From Akkermansiaceae bacterium (GTDB lineage: Bacteria > Verrucomicrobiota > Verrucomicrobiia > Verrucomicrobiales > Akkermansiaceae), in contig CAJJBQ010000002.1 of the NCBI GenBank assembly GCA_905182405.1, forward strand, positions 1,116,001-1,180,000: a stretch of 64,000 nt of DNA, written 5' to 3'. The position numbers and the translations under genes were made by a program. The notes under the pieces are model-generated. The model was not told where the DNA came from. It searched no databases and worked only from the letters and a program-made list of their open reading frames with translations. Positions 19,069 through 27,302 of this stretch are shown here, piece by piece. The number at the start of each line of letters is the position of its first letter. Position 1 is the first letter of the stretch.

Positions 19069-19707
19069 TTACTCGAACCAATCAATTTCGGTCCCGTCGG
19101 TCATGACCTCTCCCAAGATAGGGACAGGGCAGATTTCGTCGAGGATCGCCCGATTAGTCACGGCCGCGACATCGCGCTCGGCCTCAAGATGATTCAGAAT
19201 CACCCCAAGACACTCCAGTCCGCTCGCTTGAACCGCCTTCACCGTGAGAAGAGTATGATTGATCGCGCCCAACCAATTGGCGGCCACGACAAGAACGGGA
19301 AACTTTAGCTCTCGAGCCAACTCCGGAATGCCAAATCCTTTTCCAAGCGGAACTTCCCAGCCCCCTGCACCTTCGACCAAAGCAAAATCAAAACCCTCGC
19401 GCGCCGAATGAACCCGCACCACCATTTCCTCCACCAAAAGAGCAGGACCCTCGATCTGGCCTGCCGTGTAGGGCGCGACTGGCGTATTATAGTGAACGGG
19501 ATTCAAAACATCCAAGTCCACCGCGCCGCCAGAAGCCTCCCAAAGTCGCTGGGCATCCTCCCGGCTTCCACTCGAAACCGGCTTGAGCCCCACCGCCGAA
19601 ACACCCCCTTTTCGCAGCTCCTCAATAATGAGTGCCGAGACGTAGGTTTTTCCAATATGAGTATCCGTTCCTGTGACAAAAATACCCTCGCGTCCACCAA
19701 AGATCAT
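19069..19707 (-). CDS. bioD: ATP-dependent dethiobiotin synthetase
   Basis: A 212-aa protein of normal length. It begins 'MIFGGREGIFVTGTDTHIGK' with the P-loop GTDTHIGKT that marks BioD, and contains 'VEGAGGWEVPL', the conserved EGAGG loop. It closes the ureido ring of dethiobiotin from 7,8-diaminopelargonate, CO2 and ATP. The ATG overlaps the stop of the small CdaR-like gene as ATGA and is preceded by GAGGAGGAG, an excellent ribosome site located inside that gene. Another biotin gene, bioF, lies at 25015; bioA and bioB are not in the window. Confidence 0.94.
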   Translation of the reverse strand: MIFGGREGIFVTGTDTHIGKTYVSALIIEELRKGGVSAVGLKPVSSGSREDAQRLWEASGGAVDLDVLNPVHYNTPVAPYTAGQIEGPALLVEEMVVRVHSAREGFDFALVEGAGGWEVPLGKGFGIPELARELKFPVLVVAANWLGAINHTLLTVKAVQASGLECLGVILNHLEAERDVAAVTNRAILDEICPVPILGEVMTDGTEIDWFE

Positions 19708-19841
19708 TGCTCCTCCTCGGTTTGATCCGAAGAAAAGTCAACTCCTCTGTCGAGGTTGAGATTAATCAGATACCATATCGCGATCGCCAGAGCCAATGCG
19801 GCGAGCTTCGCTGTCCAATTCTTGTTGATCGACTTTTTCAT
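19704..19841 (-). CDS. 45-aa single-helix membrane protein, probable truncated CdaR/YbbR
   Basis: ATG at 19841, TGA at 19704-19706. It overlaps the last 80 bp of cdaA in another frame and overlaps bioD by 4 bp (ATGA). A good ribosome site AGGA lies 7 bases before the ATG. The product starts 'MKKSINKNWTAKLAALALAI' and continues 'AIWYLINLNLDRG', then an acidic tail ending 'TEEEQ'. Basic N-terminus, 'NW.AKL.AL.LAI.IWYL.N' is the membrane-anchor segment of YbbR/CdaR proteins, which normally follow cdaA and carry several YbbR repeats. Here the repeats are absent. Position after cdaA supports the relationship; function as a CdaA partner is an inference. Confidence 0.72.
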   Translation of the reverse strand: MKKSINKNWTAKLAALALAIAIWYLINLNLDRGVDFSSDQTEEEQ

Positions 19842-20601
19842 GGGGAGTTCCTGGAGATAAAAAAAGTTCTTCTAGTCGTTTCCGAAAATCAGCCTCACTG
19901 AGTCGCTTCTCGATTTCGCCATCGACACAGATGGAAATGGAACCGGTCTCCTCGCTTACCACAATGCCAACGGCATCTGTTTCCTCACTGATTCCAAGAC
20001 CCGCCCGATGCCTAAGTCCAAGCGAACGATCGCTGAGTTCTCTCTGGCTCAAAGGGAAAACACACCCAGCCGCGCCCACCCGCTCCGAGCCGATCGTCAT
20101 CCCTCCGTCATGCAGCGCAGTCTTGGGATGGAAGATTGTCACCGCGAGTTCCTTCGAAAGCGCCCCATCGATGGAAATTCCCGTTTCAGCATGGTTCTCA
20201 AGAGAAATGGAGCGCTCGATCGCAAACAAGGCCCCAAACCGCTTATTGGAAAGCTGCACCACAGCATCCGCCAAGGTATCGAGAAATTCCTTTTGCTCGG
20301 AAGTCGTGGAGGAAAAGAAACCGGTACTTCCGAGTCGGGCCAAACCATTTCGCAGCTCTGGTTGAAAAATGATCAACAGAGCAAAGGCGAGGACGGTCGC
20401 CGCACTTTTAATGATCCACCCGATAACCGTAAGTTTGAGAAGAATCGAAGCAATTGTCAGCGCGATGACAATCATCGCAAGGCCCACGAGAATTCGAATT
20501 CCCCGGGTCGCCCGAAAAACACGGTAAATCTGGTAGAAGAGGACCCAGAGGAGAATAATCTCCACGCCCATCCGCCAATATTCGTCGATTAATGCCAACA
20601 T
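19762..20601 (-). CDS. cdaA: Diadenylate cyclase CdaA (c-di-AMP synthase)
   Basis: A 279-aa protein from ATG 20601, preceded by AGGA at 9 bases; a GTG directly upstream is the less likely start. Three N-terminal transmembrane helices (about residues 13-80) precede the DAC domain, which holds the catalytic DGG motif in 'TALHDGGMTIG' (about 165-167) and RHR in 'GLRHRAGLG' (about 197-199). It joins two ATP into c-di-AMP at the inner face of the membrane. A hydrophilic C-terminal tail after about residue 250 is encoded in the region shared with the small CdaR-like gene. First gene of the operon cdaA-(mini-CdaR)-bioD. Confidence 0.95.
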   Translation of the reverse strand: MLALIDEYWRMGVEIILLWVLFYQIYRVFRATRGIRILVGLAMIVIALTIASILLKLTVIGWIIKSAATVLAFALLIIFQPELRNGLARLGSTGFFSSTTSEQKEFLDTLADAVVQLSNKRFGALFAIERSISLENHAETGISIDGALSKELAVTIFHPKTALHDGGMTIGSERVGAAGCVFPLSQRELSDRSLGLRHRAGLGISEETDAVGIVVSEETGSISICVDGEIEKRLSEADFRKRLEELFLSPGTPHEKVDQQELDSEARRIGSGDRDMVSD

Positions 20602-20654
20602 CACTTGTTTTCCTGCGGGTGAAACTAACCCTTTCCATCACAACAAGCAATCGG

Positions 20655-21119
20655 TCACTTCGATTTCCCGAAGTGCTTCTCAATCACCTCATGGCGAAAA
20701 TCAAAAATCGTCCTGAGCTTCTCTTTTACAAAAAGTTCATGGGCAATGAATCCAAAAGGCCAGATCGCCACCGAATAGTGCACCAAATCAGTCATTAGCG
20801 TCCCTCCATCCTTTGACTCGAAATGATGCCGATGATGCCAAAAGCGATAAGGCCCCGCACGTTGCTCGTCGATGAAGGCCGCATTCTCGATCATCGACTT
20901 AATCTCCGTCACCCAGGGAATCCACACCCCCGGGAGGAGCTTCACCTTGTAAGTAATAATTTCGCCCTCATACATTTCTTCGGAAGGAAGAGATTGAATT
21001 TTAAAGCCCAATTCCGGAGGAGTGATCCGATCCAAGTTCCGGGGTGTCGAAAAAAATGCCCACGCTTCCTCGACCGGAATCGGGAGCCATTGTTCGCGTT
21101 TTAAAAGGTAAACTTTCAT
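20655..21119 (-). CDS. SRPBCC (START-like) family protein
   Basis: A 154-aa single-domain protein. It opens 'MKVYLLKREQWLPIPVEEAW' with 'FFSTPRNLDRITPPELGF', the characteristic beginning of SRPBCC/cyclase-dehydrase-like proteins (often annotated as CDP-paratose epimerase-associated or cell-division inhibitor SulA-like). The helix-grip cavity usually binds a hydrophobic ligand; none is evident. It lies 11 bp downstream of the AsmA-like gene on the same strand and is probably co-transcribed with it. Confidence 0.85.
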   Translation of the reverse strand: MKVYLLKREQWLPIPVEEAWAFFSTPRNLDRITPPELGFKIQSLPSEEMYEGEIITYKVKLLPGVWIPWVTEIKSMIENAAFIDEQRAGPYRFWHHRHHFESKDGGTLMTDLVHYSVAIWPFGFIAHELFVKEKLRTIFDFRHEVIEKHFGKSK

Positions 21120-21130
21120 ATTTCTCTAAG

Positions 21131-22738
21131 TTACTCGCCTTTAGGAATTTTACGAACAGGGCGCCCAAAAATATCAAAGATCGTATCAATGACATCCTCC
21201 GTCGCTTTTTTTCCAGTCTCAATCGCTTGATCGGTTGCATCTTTCACCGCTCCCTGAACCACCCCCGATCCCTTTTCAAAAAGCGCATTTGCCACTCCTA
21301 GAACGACGCCATTTTTCGCGAGAAGATTCTTCGTCGATTCACCGACAATTTGATTGGTATTCTTAACGACCCATTCACCGGTAGCCGGAATCATTTCAAA
21401 CATGCGCTTTCCCGCTGCTTGAATCAGTCGATCGCTCAGATCCTCCTTGGGCGCGTCGAGTGTTCCCGTAACTCGAAGTGGAGCCCAGAGAAGCCCCAAC
21501 TTTCCAGACTCAAACACCGCAGTCTCCGCTCCCGGAATGTGCGCGAGAGTCCCTGGCGTGATGCCCACTTGAAATCGCCCTTCCTTAATCACATTCCCGT
21601 CCAAGGTCAGGCGCCCCTCAACCCTCACCAAGCCTTCACTTGCCAAAAGAATTTTGCTGAACTCCAAGCGCTCCCCCTCTTTTCGGAAATCCATACTGGC
21701 ATCACTTAGGGCCAGATGACGAAACCTTACCGCTCCGGTATAAGCGGCAATTTTATCCAAGATTGGCAGGGCCGTCAAAATTCCTCGATTGAGACTCAGC
21801 GAACCATCGATCACGCTGTCGCGATTCTCACCACCTTTAATCTTAAAGTCCGCCTCAACGGATCCGATCAAACGTTGCTTCCAATCCTCCGAGACAAGCT
21901 CTTCAGCACGCGCCCCCTTCAACGTGCCTTGACCAAACCAAGAATTAGCCACCATGTCATATTCTCCGGTCGCGGAAAGACTTGCTCGTTCCAAAGCGTC
22001 AAATTGGGAAGACAAAAGATAAAAACGGTTCGCCGAATACCGGCCACGCAACTCCCGTAACTTGAGTTCCTTAACCAAAGAAATCGGAGCTTCGATTTTG
22101 CCGTTCATGAACGCCAGATCGTAAACATCCTCCCCAGCACCCGGTCGCACCACTGCTGAAATGTCGTCGAAAATCCAATCCCCATCATCGGTGATCGCCT
22201 TCCCGGAAACCTTGGCGACATCGACGCCCGTGAGTTCTAGCTTGGTCGGAATAAAGCGTTCCCAGAACCCAAGCTTCCCCGAAGTTTGTGATGGAAGGAA
22301 CTCAGTCGTGTCACCTTGGATCACTTCCTCACTCTCGCGAAGGTCGACAAGGATCTCCACTTCCTGCACCACTACATTTTCAATTCGATAGAGACCATCC
22401 CAGACCGCGCCGATGTCAACGCCCGCCCGGATCGTCGATACCTCGAGACGACTCACACCCTCATTCCCCGTCATCTGAAACTCGTCCGTCTTGACCGACC
22501 AACCGTCCCAGCGAAAAGGTTGAAATGTCGCGGAACCACCCAGAGCCTCACTCGCTTTCCCTTCGAGCATGACCCGGAAGTCATCACTCCGGAGATACTC
22601 TCGCACCGCGCGATAACCAAACACCACCCCTACAATCACCAAGATCACAAAGGCCAGAAATCCCCCAGCCAACCACTTAAAGAGCCGGGAACCTGAGGAC
22701 TGGCGAGAGGAAGACTTCTTGCGACTTCTGCGGGACAT
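21131..22738 (-). CDS. AsmA-like membrane-anchored envelope protein
   Basis: A 535-aa protein with a basic, serine-rich N-terminus and one transmembrane helix (about residues 25-46), then a long beta-strand-rich periplasmic part with repeated 'D...L..G.L.L..G'-type strands, for example 'VIDGSLSLNRGILTALPIL' near 310-330 and 'VRVEGRLTLDGNVIKEG' near 380. This is the layout of AsmA/TamB-type lipid-transfer or envelope-maintenance proteins. The C-terminus holds an amphipathic helical stretch. Assignment is by architecture only; a precise subfamily cannot be given. Confidence 0.62.
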   Translation of the reverse strand: MSRRSRKKSSSRQSSGSRLFKWLAGGFLAFVILVIVGVVFGYRAVREYLRSDDFRVMLEGKASEALGGSATFQPFRWDGWSVKTDEFQMTGNEGVSRLEVSTIRAGVDIGAVWDGLYRIENVVVQEVEILVDLRESEEVIQGDTTEFLPSQTSGKLGFWERFIPTKLELTGVDVAKVSGKAITDDGDWIFDDISAVVRPGAGEDVYDLAFMNGKIEAPISLVKELKLRELRGRYSANRFYLLSSQFDALERASLSATGEYDMVANSWFGQGTLKGARAEELVSEDWKQRLIGSVEADFKIKGGENRDSVIDGSLSLNRGILTALPILDKIAAYTGAVRFRHLALSDASMDFRKEGERLEFSKILLASEGLVRVEGRLTLDGNVIKEGRFQVGITPGTLAHIPGAETAVFESGKLGLLWAPLRVTGTLDAPKEDLSDRLIQAAGKRMFEMIPATGEWVVKNTNQIVGESTKNLLAKNGVVLGVANALFEKGSGVVQGAVKDATDQAIETGKKATEDVIDTIFDIFGRPVRKIPKGE

Positions 22739-23022
22739 GGGCCTACCTTAAAGCAACTGCAGTTCGGTTCAATGATGCAGATTCTTAGGGTTTTATAAGA
22801 GACCACTCCAAACTCAGTCGCACCAATGATCTGGATAACATCCGCCGAGGTGGAATAGAACTGCAGAACGGTTTTAAAAACCTCGAGGATTCGCCGCTTC
22901 AATAAATCTCACATCCCGGAGGAATGCCATAAAACGAGTCACTTTACAGGCTCCTAAGCCCAATCTCCGCTCAATCAAGATTCATGGAACCTTTTCGCCA
23001 TCCCAAAACTTTATGAATCCGC

Positions 23023-23640
23023 CTAAAATCGTCCGTTTCGAAGCAGACCCACCATCACTCCCTGCACCACCAACTCGCGGGCGGGGATAATATCCGAAAA
23101 GCTCTCGTTCTCCGCGTGAAGAAAGGGTCGCCCGTTATCCATCACAAAACGCTTCAAGGTCGTCTCCCCATCGATCAAGGCTGCCACGATATCTCCCTGA
23201 CGTGGTTCACGAAATTCCAAGATCACCGTATCCCCATCGCAGATGTGCGCGTCGATCATCGATTCACCTCGAACGCGAAGAGCAAAGGTCCGGGCATTTC
23301 TTGGGATCCCCAAAGAAGCAATATCGATTGAAATACACCCTTCTTTTTCGGCCTCTATTGATTCAGCCATTCCCGCAGCGATACTTCCATAAACGGGAAT
23401 ATCCACGATTTGCTCCCTCTCGAGTTCATCTGGAAACACTACGGCCCGTGCTTTACCAGGCAAACGCAAGATCACGTTCTTGCGCTCAAGGGCCCTAAGA
23501 TGGCTCATCGCCGCCGTCTGACTTGCAAAACCAAAGTGCGCCTGAATTTCGCGCGTCGACGGCATCACGCCGAATTGACTCTGATGTGCTTTGAGAAAGT
23601 CGAGAAGCTCTTGTTGCCGTTTAGTAAGTCCTTTTGCCAT
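23023..23640 (-). CDS. lexA: SOS repressor LexA
   Basis: A 205-aa protein with N-terminal winged helix ('LTKRQQELLDFLKAHQ', recognition region 'PSTREIQAHFGFAS') and C-terminal S24 domain. The self-cleavage bond is Ala89-Gly90 in 'GSIAAGMAES'; the nucleophile Ser127 sits in 'RGESMIDAHICDGD' and the general base Lys163 in 'TTLKRF', the spacing expected of LexA. It represses DNA-damage genes until RecA-stimulated autocleavage. A candidate operator lies immediately upstream (23654-23667), so the gene is probably self-regulated. Confidence 0.94.
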   Translation of the reverse strand: MAKGLTKRQQELLDFLKAHQSQFGVMPSTREIQAHFGFASQTAAMSHLRALERKNVILRLPGKARAVVFPDELEREQIVDIPVYGSIAAGMAESIEAEKEGCISIDIASLGIPRNARTFALRVRGESMIDAHICDGDTVILEFREPRQGDIVAALIDGETTLKRFVMDNGRPFLHAENESFSDIIPARELVVQGVMVGLLRNGRF

Positions 23641-23653
23641 ATTTTTTGAACAG

Positions 23654-23667
23654 TGATTTGATGAACA
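23654..23667. promoter_or_regulatory. Candidate LexA operator
   Basis: TGATTTGATGAACA, 14 bp, matches the TGTTC-N4-GAACA consensus reported for Verrucomicrobia at 8 of 10 defined positions, with a perfect right half-site. A second GAACA half-site lies at 23648-23652. The site ends 13 bp from the lexA start codon, where a repressor would block transcription. Confidence 0.5.
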
Positions 23668-23747
23668 GTATTCAAGATCACAGCAGTCGTCGAGAGAAAA
23701 TTACTCTCATGCTTGAATATCCACTCTCCCGAAGGCATCATGATGCC

Positions 23748-24608
23748 ATGGTGATTGCCCGGACCTTTGCTGCCTTTTTCATTCTCGGACTTTATTCGGC
23801 CTGCAGCTCGGCTGCCCCGCCCGCGGACCAGGCAGTCCTTGTCACGCCGCAAGTAGTTCGCCCCGCCCTTCCGAAAACCGGTGCACCCTCTATCACGGCG
23901 AAAAGCGCCATGGTCATCGACGCCGTCACCGGCCGCATCCTTTTTCAAAAGAACGCCTACAGCGAGCGCGCAGTCGCCAGCACTCAGAAGCTCCTCACCG
24001 GGCTCATCGTCATGCGCTCCGGTCCCCTCGCCGACGAAGTGATCGTGGAAAGATCCGACACCCTCGTAGAACCCTCCAAACTCTACCTTAAAGAGGGAGA
24101 AAGATATACCCGCCAGGACCTCCTCAAGGCCCTCATCGTCAAAAGCGGAAATGATGTCGCCATGGCCCTCGGCCGCGACGTTGCAGGCTCCAAAGAGCTA
24201 TTCGCCACTCTCATGAATCAAACCGCTCGTTCCCTCGGAATGACGCAATCCAATTTCCTAAACCCCCACGGCCTCACCGAACCCAACCAATATTCCACCG
24301 CCTGCGACATGGCTATTCTGGCCCGGGCCGTTTACCGGATCCCCTTCCTCCGCGAATGCATGCGCATCCGCAGCTACAACTTCACCTACCCCGATGGTCG
24401 CACCCGCCTGCTCAAGAATACCAACAGGCTCCTCAAAAATGTCCCATACTGCGACGGCATGAAAACAGGCACGACAAATGCCTCCGGACGTTGCCTCATT
24501 TGCTCCGGACAGCTCAATGGCCGCGCTGCCATCGCCGTCGTCCTCGGATCCACTTCCCCGCAAGTCTGGAACGACTCCGAAAAGCTTCTCCGTTGGTCCT
24601 TGGAGTGA
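23748..24608 (+). CDS. D-alanyl-D-alanine carboxypeptidase, S11 family (PBP5/6-like)
   Basis: A 286-aa exported serine peptidase from ATG 23748 ('MVIARTFAAFFILGLYSAC'); Cys19 in 'LYSAC' may be lipidated. The three penicillin-binding motifs are intact: SxxK as 'STQK' (78-81), SxN as 'SGN' (133-135) and KTG (239-241) in 'GMKTGTTNASG'. It removes the terminal D-Ala of peptidoglycan stem peptides in the periplasm. It is shorter than E. coli DacA because the C-terminal membrane-anchor domain is missing, consistent with lipid anchoring instead. In-frame starts further upstream, at 23634, overlap lexA and are not chosen. Confidence 0.9.
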   Translation: MVIARTFAAFFILGLYSACSSAAPPADQAVLVTPQVVRPALPKTGAPSITAKSAMVIDAVTGRILFQKNAYSERAVASTQKLLTGLIVMRSGPLADEVIVERSDTLVEPSKLYLKEGERYTRQDLLKALIVKSGNDVAMALGRDVAGSKELFATLMNQTARSLGMTQSNFLNPHGLTEPNQYSTACDMAILARAVYRIPFLRECMRIRSYNFTYPDGRTRLLKNTNRLLKNVPYCDGMKTGTTNASGRCLICSGQLNGRAAIAVVLGSTSPQVWNDSEKLLRWSLE

Positions 24609-24615
24609 GTCCCTC

Positions 24616-24903
24616 TCACCGAACTTCGAGCTTAATCCCCTTCGAGCGCCAAGCTGCTGCGATATCCCCCTCTAGCTCCTTCCAACTGCGTCCATCAAGA
24701 AGCACCTCGAGCAAGTCCGCTCCCTTCTTGCCCGCTCGCATTCCTTTAAGAAAAGCCGTGCGCTCCTTTCGAGTTCCTCGGTAAAACAACCTCTCGCTCC
24801 ATGAAGAAAGGACCGCCTGCTTTGATGCCGGCGTCCCGTGTTTAAAAAGAGAAATCTTCATCCGCTTTCCTTCCTCAAAGTGGATCGCCTTGGTGAAGTT
24901 CAT
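24616..24903 (-). CDS. Hypothetical protein, about 95 aa
   Basis: Starting at ATG 24903, which has GGAG nine bases upstream, the product is 95 aa and soluble, with many K, R and E and no clear motif. It contains 'FKHGTPASKQAVLSSWSERL' and a lysine-rich 'FLKGMRAGKKGADLLEVLL'. Alternative starts at 24918 (ATG) and 24960 (TTG) would add 5 or 19 residues. The stop is 7 bp from the convergent carboxypeptidase stop, and bioF starts divergently about 110 bp away. Tight packing between two real genes favours it being real, but I do not recognise the family. Confidence 0.5.
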   Translation of the reverse strand: MNFTKAIHFEEGKRMKISLFKHGTPASKQAVLSSWSERLFYRGTRKERTAFLKGMRAGKKGADLLEVLLDGRSWKELEGDIAAAWRSKGIKLEVR

Positions 24904-25014
24904 CGGCAACTTCTCCATCACCTTAGAGGTCGCCTCGAACACCTTGGAGAAAGCGCTCAACCGAAGAATAAAGCCCTTGAATCAGACTCGCACGACTCCA
25001 GACTCTACCCCGGA

Positions 25015-26163
25015 ATGAACGAACTCGACGCGCTTAAAAGACAGGGACTCCTTCGTTCCCTGCGCCCAGTCTCTCGTCCCGCGCCCCCCTTGATCGAGAT
25101 CGACGGAAAAACGCTCATCAACTTCTCCTCAAACGATTATCTAGGTTTCTCACAACACCCTGCCCTCGTTCAAGCAGCCACCGAAGCCTTAAATAATTAC
25201 GGCACCGGCTCCACCGCATCCCGGCTCGTTTGCGGTTCCCTCGATCTCTTCCACGAATTCGAAGAAACGATCGCACGGCTCAAAAAAACTGAAGCCTCCC
25301 TCACCTTCGCAAATGGCTACGCCACCGCTATGGGCACGATCCCGGCACTCGTCGGAAAAGGCGACACGATCATCCTCGATAAGCTCTCCCACGCATGCCT
25401 TATCGATGCAGCCAAACTCTCCGGCGCCACCCTCCGTGTTTTCCCGCACAACGATCTCTCCAAACTCGAACGCCTCCTCACCACCTCATCCGGCCGCACC
25501 CTCATCGTGACCGAGTCTGTCTTTTCGATGGATGGCGATCTCGCCCCGCTTGCAGCAATCGTCTCTTTAAAAGAACGCTTCGGAGCGCTCCTCCTCCTCG
25601 ATGAAGCCCACGCCATCGGAGTGCTCGGACCCACCGGCCAGGGACTCGCCGAGGGACTAGGCCTGCAGGATCAGATTGATTTTCAAATGGGCACCCTCGG
25701 TAAAGCCCTCGGCTCCGCAGGCGGCTACCTCGCTTCCTCCCGGGAGTGGATCGACCTCCTCATCAACAAAGCCCGCTCCTTCATCTACTCCACCGCGCCG
25801 CCGCCCTCACAAGCCGCAGCCTCCCTCGCCGCCCTCAATCTCCTCCAGACCGAAGAAGGCCAGGCCATCAGAGCGAAGCTCAAAAAGAATATTTCAACCT
25901 TCAACGTTGGACGTTCGATCTTGGACGCTCCCTCTCCCATCGTCCCCCACCTCATCGGCGACAACGAAGCCGCTCTCGCCGCCTCCAAAAAACTCCTCGA
26001 TGCCGGTTTCCTCGTCCCCGCCATCCGCTTCCCCACCGTTCCACGCGGAACTGCCCGACTAAGAATTACCCTCAGCGCCGCCCACTCCAGCGAGCAAATC
26101 GAGAACTTGAGCGATGTCCTTAACTCAATCCAAAATCCACTCACTTCCTCCTTGGCCCCTTGA
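25015..26163 (+). CDS. bioF: 8-amino-7-oxononanoate synthase
   Basis: A 382-aa PLP enzyme from ATG 25015 ('MNELDALKRQGLLRSLRPVS'). It contains 'NDYLGFSQHP', 'TGSTASRLVCGSLDLFHEFE', the Asp-Glu-Ala-His loop 'LLLLDEAHAIG' and the Schiff-base lysine Lys230 in 'MGTLGKALGSAGGY'. It condenses pimeloyl-ACP or -CoA with L-alanine in biotin synthesis. An in-frame ATG at 24838 would overlap the divergent hypothetical gene and lacks similarity. Residues 294-305 ('STFNVGRSILDA') are encoded by a short repeat-like DNA segment and look inserted relative to typical BioF. Confidence 0.94.
   Translation: MNELDALKRQGLLRSLRPVSRPAPPLIEIDGKTLINFSSNDYLGFSQHPALVQAATEALNNYGTGSTASRLVCGSLDLFHEFEETIARLKKTEASLTFANGYATAMGTIPALVGKGDTIILDKLSHACLIDAAKLSGATLRVFPHNDLSKLERLLTTSSGRTLIVTESVFSMDGDLAPLAAIVSLKERFGALLLLDEAHAIGVLGPTGQGLAEGLGLQDQIDFQMGTLGKALGSAGGYLASSREWIDLLINKARSFIYSTAPPPSQAAASLAALNLLQTEEGQAIRAKLKKNISTFNVGRSILDAPSPIVPHLIGDNEAALAASKKLLDAGFLVPAIRFPTVPRGTARLRITLSAAHSSEQIENLSDVLNSIQNPLTSSLAP
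25893..25930. repeat. Short repeat-like insertion inside bioF
   Basis: The stretch holds TTCAACCTTCAACG, then GTTGGACGTTCGAT followed directly by CTTGGACGCTC, an imperfect tandem of a 14-base unit around 'TTGGACG'. Its base composition and internal repetition differ from surrounding codons, yet it keeps the bioF frame. Similar short AACGTTGGACGTTCGA-type repeats are, to my recollection, scattered in verrucomicrobial and related genomes. Confidence 0.45.
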
Positions 26164-26188
26164 AAAGCGCAATTATAGTGCCGCTACC

Positions 26189-26683
26189 ATGAGTATCCAA
26201 GTTGGCGATAAAGCCCCTGATTTCTCCCTCGTCGGCCTCGGCGAAGGCGGCCCTGAAATAGTTAAACTTTCCGAGCAAATCGGTGAGCAAAACATCCTCC
26301 TCCTCTTCGTCCCGATGGCCTACACAGGCGTGTGCACGACTGAGTTCTGCCAGATCTCTGCGGGCCTCGGTGCCTACTCTGACCTCAACTGCAAGGTTCT
26401 CGGAATCTCCGGCGACAATCCCTTTGCACAAGCCGCGTGGGCTGAGAAAGAGGGCATCACCCTCAAGCTTCTCTCCGACTACGATCACAAAGCCACCGAA
26501 GCTTACGGCATCGCTTACGATCAGTTCCTCCCCGAGAAGAACCTCATTATGGGGGGCGTCCCCAAGCGCTCCGCCTTCCTCGTCGATAGAAATGGCGTCG
26601 TCCAGTATGCCCAAGTCAACGACTCCCCCGGCGATCTACCCGACTTTAGCGCGATCAAGGCCAAGCTTGCTGAGCTTTCCTAA
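26189..26683 (+). CDS. Peroxiredoxin (AhpC/TSA, AhpE-like)
   Basis: A 164-aa thioredoxin-fold protein from ATG 26189 ('MSIQVGDKAPDFSLVGLGEG'). The peroxidatic cysteine is Cys49 in 'PMAYTGVCTTEFC', with Cys54 five residues later as a possible resolving cysteine; the T-x-x-C context fits the Prx superfamily. It reduces hydrogen peroxide and organic peroxides in the cytoplasm using an unidentified thiol donor. It starts 26 bp after bioF and ends at a good terminator. Confidence 0.93.
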   Translation: MSIQVGDKAPDFSLVGLGEGGPEIVKLSEQIGEQNILLLFVPMAYTGVCTTEFCQISAGLGAYSDLNCKVLGISGDNPFAQAAWAEKEGITLKLLSDYDHKATEAYGIAYDQFLPEKNLIMGGVPKRSAFLVDRNGVVQYAQVNDSPGDLPDFSAIKAKLAELS

Positions 26684-26704
26684 ACATCCATTCCACTCCC
26701 TGAA

Positions 26705-26736
26705 GCCTGCCCTCATCCCGAGCGGCGGGCTTTTTT
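26705..26736 (+). terminator. Rho-independent terminator after the peroxiredoxin
   Basis: GCCTGCC and GGCGGGC form a seven-base stem (one G-U pair) around a twelve-base loop and are followed by six T residues. It lies 22 bp after the peroxiredoxin stop and just before the convergent rppH stop. Confidence 0.82.
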
Positions 26737-26744
26737 ATTGGTAG

Positions 26745-27215
26745 CTAACTCAAATCCACCCCAAAGAAATCCTTCATCACCGCCTCGTAAACTTCTCGTT
26801 TAAAAGCGGGTAGCCAAGCGAGCTTGAATTCTTCCGGTTGGATCCAGCGCGACCGGGAAAATTCGCGGGGCTCCCGCATTAGATTGAGCTCCGGGTGATC
26901 TTTTTGCACACGGCACAAGAAATAGGTCTGCTCCTGCCCCACGAACTTGTTTTTGTGGCTCGGCTTTCCTTTACGGATGTTATCGGGATAAACGTAACGA
27001 TACCCCCCTTTCGACTGAGACACCTCGTAAGCCTCAGGCCCCAGTCCAATTTCTTCTTCGATCTCGCGCACGAGCGCACGCTCAATCTTCTCTCCTTCAT
27101 CTACTCCTCCTTGCGGAAACTGCCAGGATCCAGGGATTTTGAAACGCTCACAGACCAAAATCTGCCCACTAGGATTCACCACAAGAGCGGCAACATTAGA
27201 TCGATAAAGGGCCAT
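26745..27215 (-). CDS. rppH: RNA pyrophosphohydrolase (Nudix)
   Basis: A 156-aa Nudix hydrolase starting 'MALYRSNVAALVVNPSGQIL'. The Nudix box is complete: GGVDEGEKIERALVREIEEE then IGL, matching GX5EX7REUXEEXGU at about residues 36-58. 'QFPQGGV' just before it and 'EQTYFLCRV' are typical of RppH. The enzyme removes pyrophosphate from RNA 5' ends to trigger decay. It converges with the peroxiredoxin gene and diverges from the exported protein at 27303. Confidence 0.9.
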   Translation of the reverse strand: MALYRSNVAALVVNPSGQILVCERFKIPGSWQFPQGGVDEGEKIERALVREIEEEIGLGPEAYEVSQSKGGYRYVYPDNIRKGKPSHKNKFVGQEQTYFLCRVQKDHPELNLMREPREFSRSRWIQPEEFKLAWLPAFKREVYEAVMKDFFGVDLS

Positions 27216-27302
27216 CGCGGGACGCTAAACCTCATTCCTCGCTTTCGCCACTGAAATGAGTCTTTGACGTCAGCCCTTCTCTTGCCGATATTTTCCTTCA
27301 GT

